Below, in pieces: positions 58,386-61,378 of a stretch of 61,378 bases of DNA. Each line of letters starts with the position of its first letter. The stretch's first letter is position 1. Source of the stretch: an uncultured Eubacteriales bacterium (GTDB lineage Bacteria; Bacillota; Clostridia; Oscillospirales; CAG-272); contig URPL01000011.1 in the NCBI GenBank assembly GCA_900549725.1, positions 1 to 61,378 of the forward strand, in the 5' to 3' direction. The notes under the pieces were generated by a model, which saw only the letters and a list, made by a program, of their open reading frames with translations, searched no databases and was not told the DNA's origin. Position numbers and translations under genes: made by a program.

Positions 58386-59942
58386 TTATGCATGTCGCGG
58401 GTCAACGCGCAAAAGCCATGCCGCATTGCTGCGCCCGATCTCCGTCACGGCGCACCCCTGCGCAAGCAGCGAATTTTTCGTGTTTTCCCATTCCGTGCCC
58501 GGTCCCATCATCAGATAAAACGGCTCTGCCGCATCTCTGAGCGCGTCAAGCGCCGCGGCGCCGTCTGCCCGGCGCACGGTTTTTCCCTGCGGGCACAGCA
58601 CAAATAAATACAAATCGTCCAGCCAGCGGTTTTCTTTTTCCTCCATTATATATAAAAGGCGCAGCGGCTCGGCGCGCACCGCATCCGTGAGCACCCGCCG
58701 CTCGGTATAGAGCATCTCCGGTGCGCCACGGGGTACCATGCCGCAAAAAAGCAGAGCGCAGCATAGCACCGCCGCCGCTCTGTGCATCCCTCCCGCGCGG
58801 CAGAGCACACGCAGCGGATAGATAATGAGCGCACAGGAAAGCAGCACAAATACCGACCAAAACGGCATCAGATACCGCAGCTCAAAATACGGCGCATGCA
58901 GCGAAAGCAACGCAAAGGCGCCTGCCGCCCCGAAAAACAGCAGCGGCAGATACCGCCTTGCCGCCCCCGCCGCGCCGCCGCGCGCCTCCTTGCGCAGGCA
59001 GAAAAGCACGGCTGCGCCGCATACCGCAAGCGCCCCTAAAAACCAAAGCCCGCCCTGCGCGGAAAAGATGAGCTGCAAATAATTTTTTGCGCGCACGGCA
59101 AGCGGCTCCGCATGTCCCTGCCCGACACCGCGATATCCGCCGAACACATGATGCAGCGCCGCCGGAAACACCATCAAAAAAATCTGTGCCGCCGCCGTGC
59201 AAACGCCGAGAAATACAAAAAGCTGCACATAGTTTTTCTGCCGCAGCCGCCAAATCACATACCAAAGCGAGAAAAACACCGCTGCCGCAACGCAGTAATA
59301 ATGCGTCATGGCGCCGCAAAACAGCGCAAGCGCCAAAAGCGCCGCATGGTGCGCGGCGGGGCGGCGCCGCTGCAAGAGGCGCACAACGGCATACAGCATC
59401 AGCAGCGTGAAGCAATCCGCCAAAGCATACATCCGGATATATAAAAAAGCGTTCAGCGCCACATTGGAAACGCCGTACAGCACGACCGCGCAAAGAGCGA
59501 TATACCGCTTTGCAAACAAAAGGCATGCGGTTTTGTAAAACAGCAAAATCGTGCACACAAAAACAAGCAGATTCAGCAAAAGCCCGCTCCACATGGAAAA
59601 ATGCGTGCCAAGCGGCAGCGCAAAAAGCCGCAGCAAAAGGTAATACAGCGGCGGGTGCACATCGTTTGCCTGGTTTTCAAAAACCCGATACACCTCGCCC
59701 CATTCGCTGCGGTCCACGGTCAGGTAGTCGATATAATAGGAAGCGGGATGCCATGCGTCAAAAAAATCATCGGCATCCACCGGGCTTTGCACCGCCGCAT
59801 TCATCAGCCCGTAGGAATACCCCTCGTCCATATGCAGATAGCTCTTCTGCCCCCCGAGATACACGCGCAGCGCCGCCAAAAGCAACACTGCCGCCAGAAG
59901 AAGAAGCGCGGCGCTGCGGCGGGAAAGATCGCGTTTTTTCAT
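58386..59942 (-). CDS. GT-C fold membrane glycosyltransferase (ArnT/PMT-like)
   Basis: A 518-residue integral membrane protein with about 11 helices. The first loop has SYLHMDEGYSYGLM, whose Asp-Glu pair is the usual catalytic site of GT-C enzymes, and NDVHPPLYYLLLRL, the HPP motif. Such enzymes move a sugar from a polyprenyl-phosphate donor to a protein, lipid or glycan outside the membrane. Its ATG overlaps the stop of the GT2 gene by one base (TAATG). The pair fits donor synthesis plus transfer. Acceptor unknown. Confidence 0.82.
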   Translation of the reverse strand: MKKRDLSRRSAALLLLAAVLLLAALRVYLGGQKSYLHMDEGYSYGLMNAAVQSPVDADDFFDAWHPASYYIDYLTVDRSEWGEVYRVFENQANDVHPPLYYLLLRLFALPLGTHFSMWSGLLLNLLVFVCTILLFYKTACLLFAKRYIALCAVVLYGVSNVALNAFLYIRMYALADCFTLLMLYAVVRLLQRRRPAAHHAALLALALFCGAMTHYYCVAAAVFFSLWYVIWRLRQKNYVQLFVFLGVCTAAAQIFLMVFPAALHHVFGGYRGVGQGHAEPLAVRAKNYLQLIFSAQGGLWFLGALAVCGAAVLFCLRKEARGGAAGAARRYLPLLFFGAAGAFALLSLHAPYFELRYLMPFWSVFVLLSCALIIYPLRVLCRAGGMHRAAAVLCCALLFCGMVPRGAPEMLYTERRVLTDAVRAEPLRLLYIMEEKENRWLDDLYLFVLCPQGKTVRRADGAAALDALRDAAEPFYLMMGPGTEWENTKNSLLAQGCAVTEIGRSNAAWLLRVDPRHA

Positions 59943-60868
59943 TATTTATCCGCCCCCTGCCCGTCTCTTTCTTCGATCAGATAGCCCGGCCGCCCGAGAT
60001 TTTGCAAAAATGCGCGCCCGAGGTACATCCCGAGCAGCGCCGTTGCCCCCGTTTGCGCGGCAAACAGCAAAAGCAAAAGCCAGCAAAGCAAAAGCCATGT
60101 GCCGCCGAGTGCCGCCCAAAGCACAAAACACGCGAGAAATGATATAAAGCCGCAAGCGGGCAACACCCATAAAAGCTGCAGCGGGCGGATGCTCAGCGCC
60201 GTGATGCCGTCCGCCGCCAGGCTGCAAAGACGCAGAAAGCGGAATTTGCTCTTTCCCGCCGCGCGCGGGTCACGGTCATAATAAAGCGCCGTTTTCCGAT
60301 AGCCGACCCAGGAAAACAGGCTTTTCGTGCAGCGCGGCATTTCCCGCAGTTTTTGCAAAGCTGCCACAAAGCGATGCGATAGCAGGCGGAAATCGCCCGT
60401 GTCCGGCTGTATCGGCACCGCGCTCAGCCATCCGAGCACCCGATAATAAAGATGCGAGGTCAGCCGCTTTGCGGCGCTCTCTCCGGCTCGGCTGCGGCGC
60501 CGCGCGTAAACATCGTCATACCCCTGTTCGAAAAGCTCCAGCATCTGCGGGATCAGCTCGGGCGGGTCCTGCAAATCCGCGTCCAAAACGATCACCGCAT
60601 CCGCCGTCCCGAGCGCGTCAAAACCCGCCATCATTGCCGCCTCTTTCCCGAAATTGCGGGAAAGCGACAAATAGCGAAAGCGTCCGTCCCTTGCATGCTG
60701 CTCCCGCAAAAGCGCAAGGCTTCCGTCAGCCGACCCATCGTCCACCAAAAGCGCGCTCATTTCATACCGCGCACAAAGTGAGTCAAACAGGGCGCCAAGG
60801 CGTAAAAACAACGCCCCGAGCACCTCCTGCTCATTATACAGCGGGATCAAGCATACAATCTTCTTCAT
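59942..60868 (-). CDS. GT2 polyprenyl-phosphate glycosyltransferase (DPM1/GtrB-like)
   Basis: A 308-residue enzyme expected to load a sugar from a nucleotide donor onto polyprenyl phosphate at the inner membrane face. The catalytic domain starts MKKIVCLIPLYNEQEVLGAL. LLVDDGSADGSLALL, SLSRNFGKEAAMMAGFDAL and VIVLDADLQDPPELIPQM (metal-binding DxD) follow. Two C-terminal membrane helices complete the GtrB layout. The ATG at 60868 has AGGAGA 8 bases upstream. Confidence 0.9.
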   Translation of the reverse strand: MKKIVCLIPLYNEQEVLGALFLRLGALFDSLCARYEMSALLVDDGSADGSLALLREQHARDGRFRYLSLSRNFGKEAAMMAGFDALGTADAVIVLDADLQDPPELIPQMLELFEQGYDDVYARRRSRAGESAAKRLTSHLYYRVLGWLSAVPIQPDTGDFRLLSHRFVAALQKLREMPRCTKSLFSWVGYRKTALYYDRDPRAAGKSKFRFLRLCSLAADGITALSIRPLQLLWVLPACGFISFLACFVLWAALGGTWLLLCWLLLLLFAAQTGATALLGMYLGRAFLQNLGRPGYLIEERDGQGADK

Positions 60869-60911
60869 TTTTCGTCTCTCCTTTTTGCCGCATCCGCGGG
60901 CTTCCTGTTCT

Positions 60912-60939
60912 ATCATAGCAGCGTTTTATCCCTTTTCAA
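60912..60939 (-). promoter_or_regulatory. Promoter of the glycosyltransferase operon
   Basis: On the minus strand, TTGAAA (60939-60934) and TATGAT (60917-60912) are 16 bases apart, just upstream of the GT2 gene. Confidence 0.6.
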
Positions 60940-61133
60940 GCCCTTTCCCCGGGCTTTTACAGCCGCCTGCAAAGACTTTTACACTTTCCTTACAAAAAGA
61001 GTATACAGGACTGTTTCTTAAGAAAAAAGATGAAAACCGATTGCGAAACCTTTAAATTTCCGCCACCGCCGCAGCACCGCCCCGCCCCGCTTTTTCCCGC
61101 GCTTCGACCTTCGAATTTTTTTGAAAAAAACAG

Positions 61134-61162
61134 TTGACAAAGCGTGCGCCGCATGCTATAAT
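61134..61162 (+). promoter_or_regulatory. Promoter of the tRNA gene
   Basis: Consensus TTGACA at 61134-61139 and TATAAT at 61157-61162 with a 17-base spacer, a strong promoter as expected for stable RNA. Confidence 0.88.
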
Positions 61163-61215
61163 AATCGGGCAGCTTTTGAGGGCGCCGCGCGGCGCTTTTG
61201 TTCGAAGGCTTGTGT

Positions 61216-61292
61216 GGCGGAATAGCTCAGTTGGCTAGAGCAATCGGTTCATACCCGATAGGTCGTGAGTTCGAATCTCACCCTCGCTACCA
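61216..61292 (+). tRNA. tRNA-Met (CAT), elongator type, with a mismatched acceptor stem
   Basis: A 77-base tRNA with encoded CCA. The D arm has GCTC and GAGC, the anticodon stem ATCGG/CCGAT encloses TTCATAC (anticodon CAT), and the T arm GTGAG/CTCAC encloses TTCGAAT. The loop sequence fits elongator tRNA-Met rather than tRNA-Ile2. The acceptor strands do not match well: 5' GGCGGAA faces 3' CCTCGCT, giving two A-C mismatches and two G-T pairs. Since the contig ends 36 bases later in adapter, a chimeric join inside the tRNA is possible. Confidence 0.82.
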
Positions 61293-61327
61293 TACAAGGT
61301 GCCGAATCGGCATTTAATGAGAAGTTT

Positions 61328-61378
61328 AGATCGGAAGAGCACACGTCTGAACTCCAGTCACGGTCGCTCATCTCGTAT
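61328..61378. other. Illumina TruSeq index adapter (artefact)
   Basis: From AGATCGGAAGAGCACACGTC onward the sequence is the TruSeq read-1 adapter, an 8-base index GGTCGCTC, and then ATCTCGTAT. It is read-through into the library adapter and not genome. Confidence 0.98.

Noticed and set aside
1..61378. CRISPR arrays, insertion sequences or prophage
   Set aside because: No regularly spaced direct repeats, transposase or integrase motifs, or phage structural genes were seen.

Overview
This is a 61.4 kb assembled contig from a bacterium, probably a Gram-positive Clostridia (Bacillota) of the Oscillospirales type. That placement is an inference. It rests on strong AGGAGG ribosome binding sites, TTGACA/TATAAT promoters with 17-base spacers, a SpoIIQ-like peptidase, a reverse rubrerythrin with a rubredoxin, heterodimeric ABC exporters, a single-chain iron-sulfur serine deaminase, and riboswitches of the glycine and preQ1 classes. 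Both ends carry Illumina TruSeq adapter: positions 1-57, followed by an A-rich tail to about 130, and positions 61328-61378. These stretches are not genome. I see no phage, insertion sequence or CRISPR array.

Layout. 143-4.7 kb: adenosylhomocysteinase, a tRNA t6A dehydratase (minus), and an Rrf2-controlled oxidative-stress operon of reverse rubrerythrin, Bfd-like ferredoxin and rubredoxin. 4.8-12.5 kb: M14 carboxypeptidase, cysS, a GH13 alpha-glucan hydrolase, then overlapping metF-metH, which with ahcY cover much of the methyl cycle. 12.5-22 kb: a DUF2207-like membrane protein, ftsH, a branched-chain aminotransferase, argS, yebC and valS. 22-29.8 kb: SpoIIQ-like peptidase, queT behind a probable preQ1-I riboswitch, a heterodimeric ABC exporter, asparaginase and a FucO-type dehydrogenase. 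29.9-34 kb: a proS-methyltransferase-acetyltransferase operon with 4-base overlaps. 34.3-43.6 kb: a second ABC exporter pair, a GH32-like protein without the canonical catalytic triad, serine deaminase, and a glycine-riboswitch-controlled amino acid:cation symporter. 43.7-47.8 kb: a MarR regulator with a perfect palindromic operator and a third, heterodimeric ABC exporter. 47.9-49.8 kb: rpsF-ssb-rpsR and inorganic pyrophosphatase. 49.8-58.3 kb: an oligopeptide ABC operon oppA-B-C-D-F plus a 66-residue membrane protein. 58.3-61.3 kb: two glycosyltransferases and a tRNA-Met.

The most unusual locus is the opp operon. OppC carries about 340 extra residues between its first membrane helix and the rest of the permease. 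They read as seven RCC1-like repeats, enough for a complete beta-propeller, predicted to lie outside the cell. OppF in the same operon has about 180 extra, coiled-coil-like residues between Walker A and the Q-loop. OppA is long at 721 residues, the leader can fold into a three-way junction, and the operon ends in a small membrane protein. I suggest this is an elaborated peptide importer with an extracellular propeller and a cytoplasmic lever. The residues and repeats are visible in the sequence; the function is inference.
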